From: Escallonia rubra
Taxonomy: Eukaryota; Streptophyta; Magnoliopsida; Escalloniales; Escalloniaceae
DNA length: 64,000 nt
Assembly (NCBI GenBank): GCA_033065855.1
Contig: JAVXUO010002499.1
Coordinates: 24,148 to 88,147 of the forward strand
Direction: 5' to 3'
Shown here: piece by piece, positions 10,524-21,454 of the stretch
How the letters are laid out: every line of letters starts with the position of its first letter
Position numbering within the stretch: the stretch's first letter is position 1
Translations under genes and position numbers: made by a program
Notes under the pieces: generated by a model
The model's input: only the letters and a program-made list of their open reading frames with translations
Told to the model about the DNA's origin: nothing
Databases searched by the model: none

Positions 10524-12339
10524 TGTAATACCCCGAATATTTCCTTTTCCTTATGCAAAATTTGTATATTTTTGAATAAATAGTTGGTGGTCTTTTGTTA
10601 AAACTAAGAAAATGAATTGGGATTGTTTCTGAAATTTTTGGTTAAATGAACAGTAACTTTTAGTCGAATTTAAAAGGTTTTAGTCGACTAAAAGAGTGTT
10701 TCAGTCGACTAAAAGTGTTTCGGTCGACTAAAAAGTGTTTAAATTGTGTAAAAATGGTTTTCTGGACTTTTAGTCGAATTTAAAGGTTTTAGTCGAATTT
10801 AAAGGTTTTAGTCGACTAAAAGTGTGATTTCAGTCGACTAAAAGTTGGTCGATGAACAGTGATTATGAACAGTTTTTGAACAGTAACGGTGAACAGTGAT
10901 TTTGAACAGTACCATGAACAGTATTTTGAACAGTACTTTCAGTCGACTAAAATGTGTTTTCAGTCGACTGAAAGTTGATTTCGGTCGACTTAAAGGTTTA
11001 AAATTTTGTTCCCTATAAATAGTGTTCTATTTCATTCCTAGCCCTTTTGTTCTTGATTTCTTGCTCCTTTGCGGCGAAGAGAGAGAGAATAGGAGGCTTG
11101 GGAAGCTCTTTGGCGCTAGAGTGGTGCTTTGAGGTTTCTTTGGTTCAAAAGCTTGTTTGAGGTAAGGGTTTGAACGTTCTTGCTGTGGTAAGGGTTTGTA
11201 ATGTTTTTGCTATGGTATGGGTTGCTTCTTTAAATCTGAAAAAGAGTTATTGGAGTTGATTAATCTTGTTTTGTAAGGGATTCTACCTTTTGATTTTGGC
11301 TTGGGTTTTCCTTCTTTAAATCTGAAAAATTATTGGATTTTGATCAAGCTTGTTATGAAAGGGATTTTATCATCGTTTCGTTGTGGGAAGGGTATCTGTC
11401 AGAATCCGAAGGTTTATGCTTCGTCAATTTTGGTTCATCTATATTTGTTTGTATTTGATTTGTCCCACTTGTACCCTTTCGTCTATAATATTGTTTACCC
11501 TTTTCGTTTGTGCCTGATGATGCACATCATTGAATTCGTATATTTGTGACCGTCAATTTAAGATTGGCACTGACTATGTTGAACAACTCTCGAAAATAGA
11601 GAGGGTCCTATGGACACATGTTTGTTATACTAGAGAGCCGAAGCCTCCTAGTATGCTCCGGAGCACACGTTTGATGTTTGATGTTTGGTTCGACATTTGG
11701 GTCTTATGACCACCATAGTCATCGTATGTTTGTAGCGTACCCGACATATAATTGAAATGTGTTTTGGGTTAAACGCTTAATGACGTTTGCTTTGGTATTT
11801 GACAGTAAGTTTTGATTGCACTTTCGTACCTTCGGGCTTGTATTTGATTTGGGTTCTTTAGACCACCTTATGAACATTTCGTATATTTGATTTGCCTTCT
11901 TTGCATCGTAGTCAATTGTTATTATTTGCTCGTCGGATATTTGATTTTGTTTTGGACTACGACTCATCGTATTTGATTCCCATTTGTTTTCCACTTGCTG
12001 GGCTATTCGAGCTCACCCCCTATTCGTTTGTTTTGTCCTTTACCACAGGTATCGGACGTGATTTTTCGGGCGTGGCATGTTTGGGGGAAATTAGAGTTTT
12101 TAGTCTTTGTTAGTATATTTGAGCAATGTAAATTATTTCGCCGCTGCGTTTGGTAATTATTTTGTAAGGGAATATTCAGTGGAATTATTTTGGTGAACGG
12201 ATTGTCTTAGACTTTTGTTTGTGGAGATATTTTATCTTAGAGGATTTAATTGCTCTGTCTATACCGTTATACTTAGAACTGTAATGGTATATAATGGAAT
12301 TTGATGATAGTCGCGGCCTCGCGCTTTCGGGGCGTGACA
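10524..12339 (+). mobile_element. Solo LTR nested in 3' LTR of element 1
   Basis: 1816 bp starting TGTAATACCCCG and ending GGGGCGTGACA, flanked by a perfect 5-bp duplication CTCCA (10519-10523 and 12340-12344). The uninterrupted 5' LTR reads GCTCGCTCCAAGTGCTCC at this point, proving the insertion. It has no internal coding region, primer site or second LTR, so it is a solo LTR left by recombination between two LTRs. A TATA box (CCTATAAATAG) is near 11012. Its ends resemble the larger solo LTR at 27908. Confidence 0.92.
10670..10995. repeat. AGTCGACT palindromes and GAACAGT repeats in solo LTR
   Basis: Several copies of TTTTAGTCGACTAAAA-type palindromes and shortened versions, followed at 10850-10940 by six to seven spaced GAACAGT units. 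They lie directly upstream of the TATA box at about 11012, so they may be promoter elements of the LTR; that is inference. Confidence 0.7.
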
Positions 12340-13206
12340 CTCCAAGTGCTCCGGCACGAAGAGTCCCCTTTCTGCCAGGTAGACGGCTCCTCCGGGATGC
12401 TAACTTGGCCGGCCAGGTAGACGGCTCCTCTGGGATGCTACCTCGGCTTGCGGAATAGGCGACTCCTCCGGGATACTATCTCCGTCAGGGTGCCTGCGTA
12501 ACTAGTCTACGTGCTCTGGCACTGAGGGCTTGCGTCACCACCCCTAGGGACTATGACCCCGGGGTCACTCCGAGACGGGAGCAAGTCTTCGAAGGGCATC
12601 GCGCCTAGTTCACCTGGCGGTGGGGCGTCGGGTCTTCCCCACCGCTGCGGGGCCTGTGGGACTCTGCAAGGACTTGGATTGGAGGTTAGATCAAGGGGGT
12701 TCTCTAGCCAAACCGACATTGTGGGAGCCCATCTTTCCAGACAGACAGAGCGACGCTGTGAAGAGCAGACCGGGTGAATATGCGATCCGACAGTCCGTGG
12801 AGCACCAGCCCCCGTGGACCCCCCCGTGACGTGTCACTCCCGGGGAGCGCTACGTGTCAGTTTATGATATCATTATCTCAATCTCTATAATTATAGGTCT
12901 TGAGAATTCCTTCTTCACTCTGTCATATTTTTACTTTCTCACTCTAGAATCCTAGAGAGAGAAACATACAGGACCCTGACTTTGGACCTAAGCATCGGAC
13001 TGTGACTGTCGTCATATATTCATCCTGCGCCATCGCCATCGCCCTCGCAGTACTGCCACCCTCAGGCTCTGTTTGGGAAGCCCTTGGTCTCTGCCCTTAT
13101 TCTACCCTTGTTGTGTCCTACATCAACATACTTGGAAGCTGACTTGGACTGCAGCCTTTGTGGCACCTCCACGTAGGTACGAACCCACTTTCCTTGGCAT
13201 CCAATA

Positions 13207-14185
13207 TTGTGACTTAATACGGACTAACGCATACTCCCAAAATGAACCCCCTCTTTGTGTATGTAAAATTACCAAAATGCCCTTAGGTGTAAAATTATCA
13301 AAATGTGCCTCTCTGACTTAAATCACCAAAATGGTATTCTCGTAAGTAGAATCACTTTAATTACCTTACTGTATGCAATTTTACCCAAAAATACATTTTT
13401 AGGTCAAATTACCCAAATACCCTCTGGGTGGCAAATTACCAAAATATCCCCTCTCACACTTGAATCACAAAAACAGCCTTCCCACAAGTAAAATCACTCA
13501 AACAATCTTATTGTATGTGAATTTACCTCAAAATACCTCTCATAAGTAAAATTACCAAAATACCCTCTCGGGGTGGTGAATTACCAAAATACCCCTCGTT
13601 ACACTTAAATCATCAAAATAACCTTTCCGTAAGAAAATTACTAAAATATCCTTATCGTATGAAAATTTACTCAAAAATACCCTTTATGGGTAAAATTACC
13701 AAAATACCCCTGGGGGTTTTCGCCACTAGAAAAATCCCAAAACATCTAAAAATACTATTTTTAGCATCATGAAGTTATTTTTGGACTAAAAAGTAATTTA
13801 GAGAATTTTAGCCTGAAAATTCCGAACCGATGTCCGGACCGAGCGCTAAAAGGTAAGTTTTGTAAAAAATACCTATCGACCTCATTATGGCATGAAATTT
13901 TAGATAATGGATCATATCAGTAAAATAGGGCTTCCATAAAATTTTCAGATTAAAATAACTTTATTTACTATGCTAATCAAATTGGGAATTTTGCCTAATT
14001 GATGCACTAATTTAGCGCCCTTTGCGGACACCGAAAACTCCCAAAAAAAAAATTACAGAGTGTAGGTCTCATAAACATATTTGAGGTTATAGTTTTAAAC
14101 TTTGTCTAATTTTGGCTCTAACTATTTATAAAAATTCGGATTAAAATTTGCTTAAATAATTTTACGTTTAGCGACACTTACACTT
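13207..14185 (-). mobile_element. LTR-like element (family X), right half, reverse
   Basis: Continuation of the element at 506-1893 after the insertion of element 1. Reversed, it matches 28850-29545 of the solo LTR, including GTATGCGTGAG, the ACCAAAATACCC repeats and TATTTATAAAAATTC. Homology stops near 14185 at TTTAGCGACACTTACACTT, so the far end (about 0.7-0.9 kb in the paralog) is missing or displaced. Confidence 0.72.
13220..13720 (-). repeat. ATTACCAAAATACCC repeats
   Basis: About ten dispersed copies of AAAATTACCAAAATACCCCT-type sequence, separated by related AAATCACxxAAAATxxCCTT versions. The reverse complement occurs four to five times at 29290-29500 in the paralogous solo LTR. Confidence 0.75.
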
Positions 14186-14810
14186 AGAGATGTCAAAAGG
14201 GCTGGGCTGCCTGCGGGCCGGTCCGGCGGCCTAGCCCTAAAGATGAATAGTGCTGGGGCAACAGAAATTATAAAGATGATCGTCTCAATCTGTAGTCTGG
14301 TGACAGAGTAGAATATTTGATAGAAACCGCAAACTGAGAAAAGTCTACTAGCCGACCAGTTAGTCGAAAACTGGCCGGGGCATCCAAAAAATTTCTAATA
14401 CTTTTTCCCGAATTTTGAGATATTATCTTTTCCTAATTCGCTAATTATCTCTGATAAAATAGATAAGATGTACTAGATTTCAAGAAAGATAATCCTAGAT
14501 CATCTAAATAAATCACAATCTTCATACTGGGCTGGACTCAACTAATTGGACTGGAATGAACAACTAGACTGAATTAACTGAGCTGGACTAAATTAATTAA
14601 GCTCATGATTTTTTATTAGATCTACACCTACAATAATAAACCTTTACTATTAATAAAGTTAATACAACAAATAAATAAATGGGGTATCTATAGGTAGCCT
14701 TGCACTTTTCAAAGAGAAATCGACTATCGATACCCTTGCACTTTTCAAAGTGGAAGTATTTTTTTGCATGTATCAGTATCTAGATAACATACATTATCAA
14801 TAGACCAGTC
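14186..14810. other. Non-coding stretch between two elements
   Basis: No gene. It begins AGAGATGTCAAAAGGGCTGG, which resembles terminal sequence of some plant hAT elements, but I see no matching second terminus or 8-bp duplication. 14690-14760 contains two copies of CCCTTGCACTTTTCAAAG-type sequence. Confidence 0.4.
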
Positions 14811-15639
14811 ACTATTGATGCCAAGGAAAGAGGTTCGGGCTTATGTGGAAGGGCCACCAAGGATGCAGTCTGAAATAGCTTCCAAGTAGGCAAAGTGGGA
14901 GACAACAATGATGGAGCAAGGGCTGAGAGCAAGGCTCCCCAGACAGGTCGCGAGGGCTGGCAGTGCCGCTCAGGCAAGACGACGACGAACAGGGCCGACA
15001 GTCGACAGTCCAAGGCGAGGTCCAAGTCAGGGGTGTAACGTCAAGGGTCCGATGTCAGAAGTCCAAGTGTGTTTCTCTCACTAGAATTCCAGAAAGAATG
15101 GGTTTTTAGAGAGAGAAAGTGAAAATGACAAATGAGAGAGAAGTCCCCAAATGAGTTCCAAAGTCTCCTATTTATAGGGAAAAGTGTACATGTGTCATCA
15201 GCTGACATGTGTCGTCCCCTGGGAATGACACGTCACCAGGGGGTTCAAAGTACTGATTCTCCGTTGGACTGCCGGTTCCCGAGTTCATGCTGCCCTTGCA
15301 GCATCTCTCTGCCTGTCTGAGGAGACTGACCACACTGCGGTAGCATGATCAGAGTATCCCATTGCCCCAGCCACCGGTCCAAGCCCTTACTGAATCCCAC
15401 AAGATGCGTAAAGTGATGCGCAGAGAACTTAACAGCGGTGAGGGTTGCCCCTTAGCCAACAGCTAGGCAGATTAGGCGCGATGCCCTCCGAGCACCTGCT
15501 GTTGTCCCGGAGTGACCCAGGGGTCATTGCCCTGGTGGTGTCAACGATCAATGCTAACATGAGCGGACATGCTCGCAGCTCAGTGCTCAAAGTTCGTGGC
15601 GACGGGTCCTCGTGCCGGAGCCCCCCCGTGATTATAAGG

Positions 15640-16060
15640 GCGATGGCTGTAAGGTTGACAGCCCATCCCACTGCGAGGGGTCCTCGTGCCGGAGCACTAC
15701 GAGCGGAGCCCCCCGTGATTGTGTTGGAGATGGCTTTAAGGTTGTGAGCCATTCCCGCTGCGAGGGGTCCTCGTGCCGGAGCACTACGAGCGAAGCCCCC
15801 ATGATTGTGTCGGCGATGGCTTTAAGGTTGTGAGCCCATCCCGTTGCTAGGGGTCCTCGTGCCAGAGCACTACGAGCGGAGCCCCCCGTGATTGTACCGG
15901 CGATGGCTTTAAGGTTCTGAGACCAACTCGCTGCGAGGGGTCCTCGTGCCGGGGCACTAGGCGCGGAGCCCCCCGTGATTGTGTCGACGATGGCTTTAAG
16001 GTTGTGAGCTCATCCCGCTGCGAGGGGTCCTCGTGCCAGAGCACTACGAGCGGAGCCCCC
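15640..16060 (-). repeat. 86-bp tandem repeat, 5 copies
   Basis: The marker GATGGCTTTAAGG recurs at about 15652, 15732, 15818, 15905 and 15992, giving an 80-87 bp period. Each unit carries GAGGGGTCCTCGTGCCGGAG and CACTACGAGCGGAGCCCC. The partner LTR has ten copies. Confidence 0.87.
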
Positions 16061-16259
16061 CCGGAAGCACATAACATGATAGTGGCGCATGGGTGCGGCG
16101 ACTACCGTCGCGAGACAATACCTAGTGCCGGGGAACATATCATGAGAATGGTGCATAAGAGCGGCGACGAGTGTCGTGGGACGATACTTGGTGCCGGGGG
16201 TACGTAGTGTGACAGAGAGCCATAGGGGATGGCTGTATCAGTGGCACGGTGCAAGGGCG

Positions 16260-16680
16260 CGGTGGCGTGTGACCGTGCGGTGCGCGGGCACCGGCGACGA
16301 AGGTCGCAGAGACGGCGAGCGGGCGATAGGAGTTGCGGAGCTGGCGTGTGGGCGACGGGAGTCGCAGAGACTGCGCGTGGGCTGAGGGAGTCATGGAACA
16401 GTCATGCGGGCGAAAAAGTCACAGAGAAGGCGTGCGGGCGACGAAAGTCACAGAGCTGTCGTGCGGACGCGGGAGATGAAAGTCGCGGAGACGGCGCACG
16501 GGCGACGAGAGTCTCGGAGCTGTCACGCGAACGCGGGCGATGAAGGTCGCAGAGATGGTGCGCGAGTGACGAGAGTCGCGGAGCTAGCACGCGGGCGAAA
16601 AGAGTCGCTGAGCTGGAGCGCGAACGCGGGTGACGAAGGTCACGGAGATGGTGCGCTGGCGACGAGAGTCACGAACAAAG
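16260..16680 (-). repeat. GCGACGAGAGTCGCGGAG-type short repeats
   Basis: Irregular array of units about 30-36 bp long containing GACGAGAGTCGCGGAGCTGG and GCGGACGCGGGCGATGAAGG variants. The same array, longer, is at 21455-22010 in the other LTR. It creates arginine-rich open frames that are not genes. Confidence 0.75.
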
Positions 16681-16889
16681 GTAGTCGGTAGTCAAGGTAG
16701 GTGGCCGACCCCCTTAAGGGGGAAGGCACACCAAGGTTGCTTCACAAAGAGAAAATGCATGTGACTTGATTATGTGACGCTATGACCGGCATGTGAGCGT
16801 TGAAAAGTTGACCGTTGAATGCGCCGATGTGTCATGAGAATTGGGACCCCCAGTGGGCCTATAGGTGTAGCCAAGATAGGTTGGGAACA

Positions 16890-16905
16890 TAAGCCCCCTG
16901 CGTGT
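16890..16905 (-). promoter_or_regulatory. Polypurine tract of element 2 (reverse)
   Basis: Reverse complement reads CACGCAGGGGGCTTA followed by the LTR start TGTTCCC, the same arrangement as in elements 1 and 3. Confidence 0.65.
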
Positions 16906-19598
16906 GGTGTGGGCGGAGGGGCAACCCGAGCGGGCGCCGCACGCATAAACACTTAGCAAGATGTTGATGTTGGTTGGCCGGAGAGTTGTTGACATCGTAT
17001 CTGAATGACGAAGGTGAAGAGTAGGTGGCTCGAGCGAGGTCGACGTCCAAGCGACGGCGACGAGGGTTGCGAAGACGGCGTCCGGGGACAGGCGACGAGC
17101 GTCGCAAAGACGTCACCCGGACGATGGGAGACAAGCGTCGTGGAAATGCCGCACGGGCGCTGGCGACGGGGGTCGCGAGACAGCGCCTGGGCGAGGAGCG
17201 TCACAGAGTCGTCACCCGGGCGATGGGCATCGAACAACGACCGGTGCTGAACAATGAGCGTGAGGGGTAAGTGGTTCGAGTTGCCTCGCACACCACCTAC
17301 GTACCAAGGACTGATGTTGGAGGATGCCACGATGGTGGGTGCGGCAAGGGTGTGGTGACGGGCACAGGCTCGCTGTTGATGCGAGTATAGCAAAAAAAAA
17401 AAAAAAAATCTAAGTATGGAAAGTGATGAAATGGGTAGGGGAGGAGCAACACGAAGGTTGGAGAGCGAAATGCGCAACATGTCTTCACGACTTTTTGTGG
17501 AAAAGGTGGCGATGGTGGTTGATGATAGTGATGTTGCTCGGCCGAAAGGTTAGAGTGAAGGTGATTGTGTTGGTGCGATGGGTAAGGGCCGAAGGGAGTG
17601 GCCAAGGCGTGGCCTCTTGGTGGTGGAGGCCGAATATGGTGTTGCCTTGGGTGAAGTGCGAAGAGTGGCCAAGGGGTCGCCGAAGGTGAGGATGATGAAG
17701 GCCGACGTGGTGGTAGATGTTGGCCAAGGGTGGGGTTGGTGAGGGTGGGGTGTCGGTCTCATGGCCTTGGTGACTGAAGGTGGTGGGCCGAACTATGGCC
17801 GTCGAAGTGCAGAGTGGGGAGGGGGGTGGCCGAAAAGCGGTGTGGAGGCCGAGGCCAAAGGTGGAGGGCCGAATGGTGGTATGAGAGATGATGGCCGCAG
17901 AGGGGTGGAGTGTGTGATGGCCAAAGGGGGGGGGGGATCGGTGAGGTGGTTGGGTCGACCAGGAGGGTCGCGGTGGTTGTGGGTGTCGGCCAGTTGGCTT
18001 GGTGGTGAGAATGGCCGAAGGTTTGAGGAAAAATGGCGAAGAGTCGGGGCTGCCGCGCGCTGTCGGTTGACTTACGGGCTCAGGGGAGAGGAAGAGAGAG
18101 GGGGGGTCGGCGAGGTGGTTAGGTCGGCCAGGTGGGTTGGTCGGGAGAGTGGCCGAAGCAAGAAAATGGTGAAGGAGAAGAGGGGGGCGGCGGCGGCAAT
18201 GGCCTGCCATGGCGCCGTGGGGGATTGCGGGGTCGGAGGGAGAGGAGATGGAGAGAGCCGAGGGGAAGGGGGTCGGCGGGGATGGGGGTTCGGGGTAGCA
18301 GGGGGGTCGGCGGGGTGGGTCAACGTGGTGCTGGATGGGAAAGAAAAGAAAAATGGGAAGGGGGAAGGCGGCGATCGCGCGGCGTGGGGCTGCCGTGGGT
18401 GGTCGGAGGGAGGAAGGAGGTCAGCGAGGTAGATGTCGGGAGGCGGGAGGTCGGCGGGAGGAGTGGCGACGCCGGGAAGGGTCGGCCGGTGGAAGGCGAA
18501 GGCCGAGATGGGTGCGGCCGAAGATGGCTCGGCGACGCAAGGAGGGTTGCGATGCTAGGAGAAGATGGTGAAGGCAATTAGGGTTTTTTGCGGGTTAAGA
18601 ATTCTGGGATACGGGTCGGAGCGGTCGGGTAAACGGGCGGGCGGGTTGACCCGCTGGAGGTGAATGAAAAGAGGGGAAACGGGGCGAGGCAGTTGCGGGT
18701 AGGGCTCCTCGCGGGTGGGTTCAGCCTACCTGGATGTCTTTTGGTTTTGACTTTGAATTGAATTTGAATTTTGATATATATATATATATAGATATATTTT
18801 TTTTTGCAAGCTCCCAAAGTAACTTTTCAAAATGTCTATATAAAGCATGAGAGGGAGATGAAAATGTTGTGATGAAACATTTCTAAGTGAAAGGAAGAGA
18901 ATGAGGGGAGGGAAGATAGATGAAAATTTGCGTGGAAATTTTTTTCTAAGTATTGGAGAGAGCACCAGAGGGTGAAATTTTTTCTAAATGTAGAGTGAGG
19001 ATGAGAGGGTGATAACCCGACTGCGAGCAAGTAGGGTGTGAGCGAGGTGCGAAAAAACTCTAAGTGTTGAGAAATATTTTTTTTTTCAAGTGTTGAAATT
19101 TTTGCTAAGTGTTGAGTTGGAGCAACGGTGCCGGGGAAGTCGCAAGGGGTGATAACCCGACAGCAAAAAATGAAGAATTTTTTCTAAGTGTTGAACTTGG
19201 GCAGGGTGCCAAATGAAGCCGCGGGGGTGGTGACCTGACTGCCAAAAATGAAGTTTTTTTTTCTAAGTGTTGAAAAGTGAAGAGCGGGGCTCGGACAAGG
19301 ATGGCGACGGAGGTGTGAACTTGGGATGGCAAGCTTGATGACAGATAGAGTCACAGAGGCAAGGGAGGGCCGTCAGGATGTGCTGCATGCATGCCCACGA
19401 GGTCGCATAGTCTGAAGGAAATGTCGGCTGTCGAAGTTGAGACTTAGTAGCGTGGCACGAGCCACCCCGTGCACCACGTACGAAGTCGCTGCAATGTGAC
19501 GCGGGAGGGGTAGGGAACATGGCCTGCATCGGGTAGGAAAGAGCGGAAGCCCCCAATGGAGTGGGTGATGGCACCAAGGGTGGTGCCAGTACAACAAT
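16906..19598 (-). other. Non-coding spacer of element 2
   Basis: About 2.7 kb. It has copies of the palindromic module (17268-17299 and 19448-19480), repeated CTAAGTGTTGAA/poly-T motifs (17402, 18948, 19048, 19098, 19178, 19260) and a very G-rich centre (17600-18560). These mirror, reversed, the spacer of element 1. The 223-residue open frame at 17761-18432 is glycine/arginine-rich and purely compositional. No domain is visible. Confidence 0.72.
17268..17299. repeat. Palindromic motif in element 2
   Basis: Reverse-oriented copy of the module at 8394-8425, with arms TAAGTGGT / ACCACCTA and an inner CGAG...CCTCG. Its presence in both elements at a comparable place, next to a CTAAGT/poly-A motif, argues that it was inherited from a common ancestor. 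Confidence 0.7.
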
Positions 19599-19599
19599 G

Positions 19600-19697
19600 T
19601 TAGCTTGAAAATTTTCTAAGTCTGGAAATGCCGGCATCTTGGATGGCTGGGTAGAGGTTGTGAATGGTAGTCCTGGTAGCCGTGCGTTGCTGAGGCA
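19600..19697 (-). pseudogene. Gag N-terminal remnant
   Basis: From the ATG at 19697 the minus strand encodes MPQQRTATRT and about 13 further residues that align with the start of the element 1 Gag (MPRQRKVTRA). It then runs straight into sequence equivalent to the spacer after gag (CCAGACTTAGAAAATTTTC, compare 6170). About 1.8 kb of gag and its 3' flank is therefore deleted in one step. Confidence 0.75.
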
Positions 19698-19735
19698 TGG
19701 TTGCTTGAGTGTAGCAGACAACAACACGATGCTCA

Positions 19736-19757
19736 CCTCCCCAGCGGAGTCGCCAAA
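19736..19757 (-). promoter_or_regulatory. Primer-binding site of element 2 (reverse)
   Basis: Reverse complement reads ATTTGGCGACTCCGCTGGGG directly after the 5' LTR end ...CAGCATCA, the same motif as in elements 1 and 3. Confidence 0.75.
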
Positions 19758-20504
19758 TGATGCTGAGGAAAGATGGTTCGTGCTTATGTGGAGGGGCCAC
19801 AAAGGATGCAGTCTCAATCAGCTTCCAAGTATGCAAAGTGAGAGACAACAAGGACGGAGTAAGGGCTGAAAGCAAGGCTCCCCAGACAGGCCGCGAGGGC
19901 TGGCAGCGCTGCGTATGCAGGGTGACGACAAACAGGGCCGGTAGTCGACAGTCCAAGTCAAGGTCCAAGTCAGGTGTGCATTGTCAAGGTCCGATGTCAG
20001 AAGTTCAAGTGTGTTTCTCTCACTAAAATTCCAGAGAGAATATGTTTTTTTAGAGAGAGAAAGTGAAAATGTCAAATGAGAGAGAAGTCCCCAAATGAGT
20101 TCCAAAGTCTCCTATTTATAGGGAAAAGTGTACATGTGACATCCGCTGACATGTGTCGTCCCCTGGGAATGACACGTCACCAGGGGGTTCAAAGTACTGA
20201 TTCTCCGTTGGACTGCCGGTGCCCGAGTTCGTGCTGCCCTGCCCTGCCCTTGCAACATATCTCTGCCTATCTGAGGAGACTAACCACACCGTGGTAGCAT
20301 GATCAGAGTAGCCCGTTGCTCCAGCTACCGGTCCAAGCCCTTACTGAATCCCACAAGGTGCGTTAAGAGACGCGAAGATAACCTAATAGCGGTGAGGGTT
20401 GCCCTTGTAGCCAACTGCCAGGCGGACTAGACGAGGACATGCTCGTAGCGCAATGCTCAGAGTCCGTGGAGAGGGGTCTTTGTGCCGGAGCCCCCGTGAT
20501 TGAG

Positions 20505-21330
20505 CCGGCGATGGCTTTAAGGTTGTGAGCCCATCCCGCTATGAGGGGTCTTCATGCCGGAGCCCCCGTGGTTGAGCCAGCGATGGCTTTAAGGTTGTGA
20601 GCCCATCCCGCTACGAGGGTTTCTCGTGCCGGAGCACTACGAGCGGAGCCCCCCGTGATTGTGTCAGCGATGGCTTTAAGGTTGTGAGCCCATGCCGCTG
20701 CGAAAGGTCCTCGTGCCAGAGCACTAAGAGCGGAGTCCCCTGTGATTGTGCTGGCGATGGCTTTAAGGTTGTGAGCCCATCCCGTTGCCAGGGTACTCGT
20801 GCCAGAGCAATACGAGCAGAGCAATACGAGTAGAGCCCCCCCGTGATTGTGCCGGCGATGGCTTTAAGGTTGTGAGCCCATCCTGCTACGAGGGTCCTCG
20901 TGCCAAAGCACTACGAGCGGAGCCCCCCGTGATTGTGCCGGCGATGGCTTTAAGGTTGTGAGCCCATCCTGCTACGAGGGTCCTCGTGCCCGAGCAATAC
21001 GAGCGGAGCCCCCCGTGATTGTGTCGGCGATGGCTTTAAGGTTGTGAGCCCATCCAGCTGCGAGAGGTCCTCGTGCCGGAGCACTACGAGCGGAGGTCCC
21101 CGTGATTGTGCCGGCGATGGCTTTAAGGTTGTGAGCCCATCCCGCTACGAGGGTTTCTCGTGCCGGAGCACTACGAGCGAAGCCCCCATGATTGTGTCGG
21201 CGATGGCTTTAAGGTTGTGAGCCCATCCCGTTGCTAGGGGTCCTCGTGCCAGAGCACTACGAGCGGAGCCCCCCGTGATTGTGACGGCGATGGCTTTAAG
21301 GTTATGAGCCCATCCCGCTGCGAGGGGTCC
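20505..21330 (-). repeat. 86-bp tandem repeat, 10 copies
   Basis: GATGGCTTTAAGG recurs at about 20513, 20585, 20672, 20759, 20860, 20946, 21032, 21119, 21205 and 21292; most spacings are 86-87 bp. The unit is the same as in the five-copy array of the partner LTR. Confidence 0.88.
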
Positions 21331-21454
21331 TCGTGCCGGAGCACTACGAGCGGAGCCCCCCGGAAGCACATAACATGATAGTGGCGCATGGGTGCGGCGA
21401 CTACCGTCGCGAGACAATACCTAGTGCCGGGGAACATAAAATTAGAATGGTGCA

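Larger units (their letters stand above)
1894..13201 (+). mobile_element. Non-autonomous Ty3/gypsy element 1 (Tat lineage, gag only)
   Basis: Complete LTR retrotransposon flanked by the 5-bp target duplication CAATA (1889-1893 and 13202-13206). Order: 5' LTR 1894-4205, primer site 4206-4226, gag 4274-6013, a 3 kb GC-rich non-coding spacer, polypurine tract up to 9020, and 3' LTR 9021-13201 interrupted by a solo LTR. Without that insert it is about 9.5 kb. There is no protease, RT, RNase H or integrase, so it cannot move alone. LTR ends, primer site and gag resemble element 3, which points to the Tat lineage. By eye the first 250 bp of its two LTRs are over 90 percent identical, so it looks younger than element 3. 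Confidence 0.88.
9021..13201 (+). repeat. 3' LTR of element 1, interrupted by solo LTR
   Basis: Starts TGTTCCCAACCTATTC and ends CTTTCCTTGGCATC next to the target duplication CAATA. It is split at 10523/12345 by a solo LTR; the two halves rejoin exactly when compared with 3260-3290 of the 5' LTR. Net length is about 2.36 kb against 2.31 kb for the 5' LTR; the difference is explained by extra tandem copies. Confidence 0.87.
14816..16889 (-). repeat. 3' LTR of element 2 (reverse)
   Basis: 2074 bp, pairing with 19758-22227. It contains five copies of the 86-bp repeat (15640-16060) and a shorter array of GCGACGAGAGTCGCGGAG-type units (16260-16680). A reversed TATA box, CTATTTATAGG, lies at 15168-15178. 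Confidence 0.85.

Noticed and set aside
14186-14260. Possible start of a second hAT element (AGAGATGTCAAAAGGGC)
   Set aside because: No matching second terminus and no 8-bp duplication were found.
15445-16691. Open frames in the 3' LTR of element 2
   Set aside because: They follow the 86-bp and short GACGAGAGTCGCGG arrays and change with copy number.
17761-18432. 223-codon open frame in element 2
   Set aside because: Glycine/arginine-rich translation of a G-rich spacer without a domain; overlaps open frames on the other strand.
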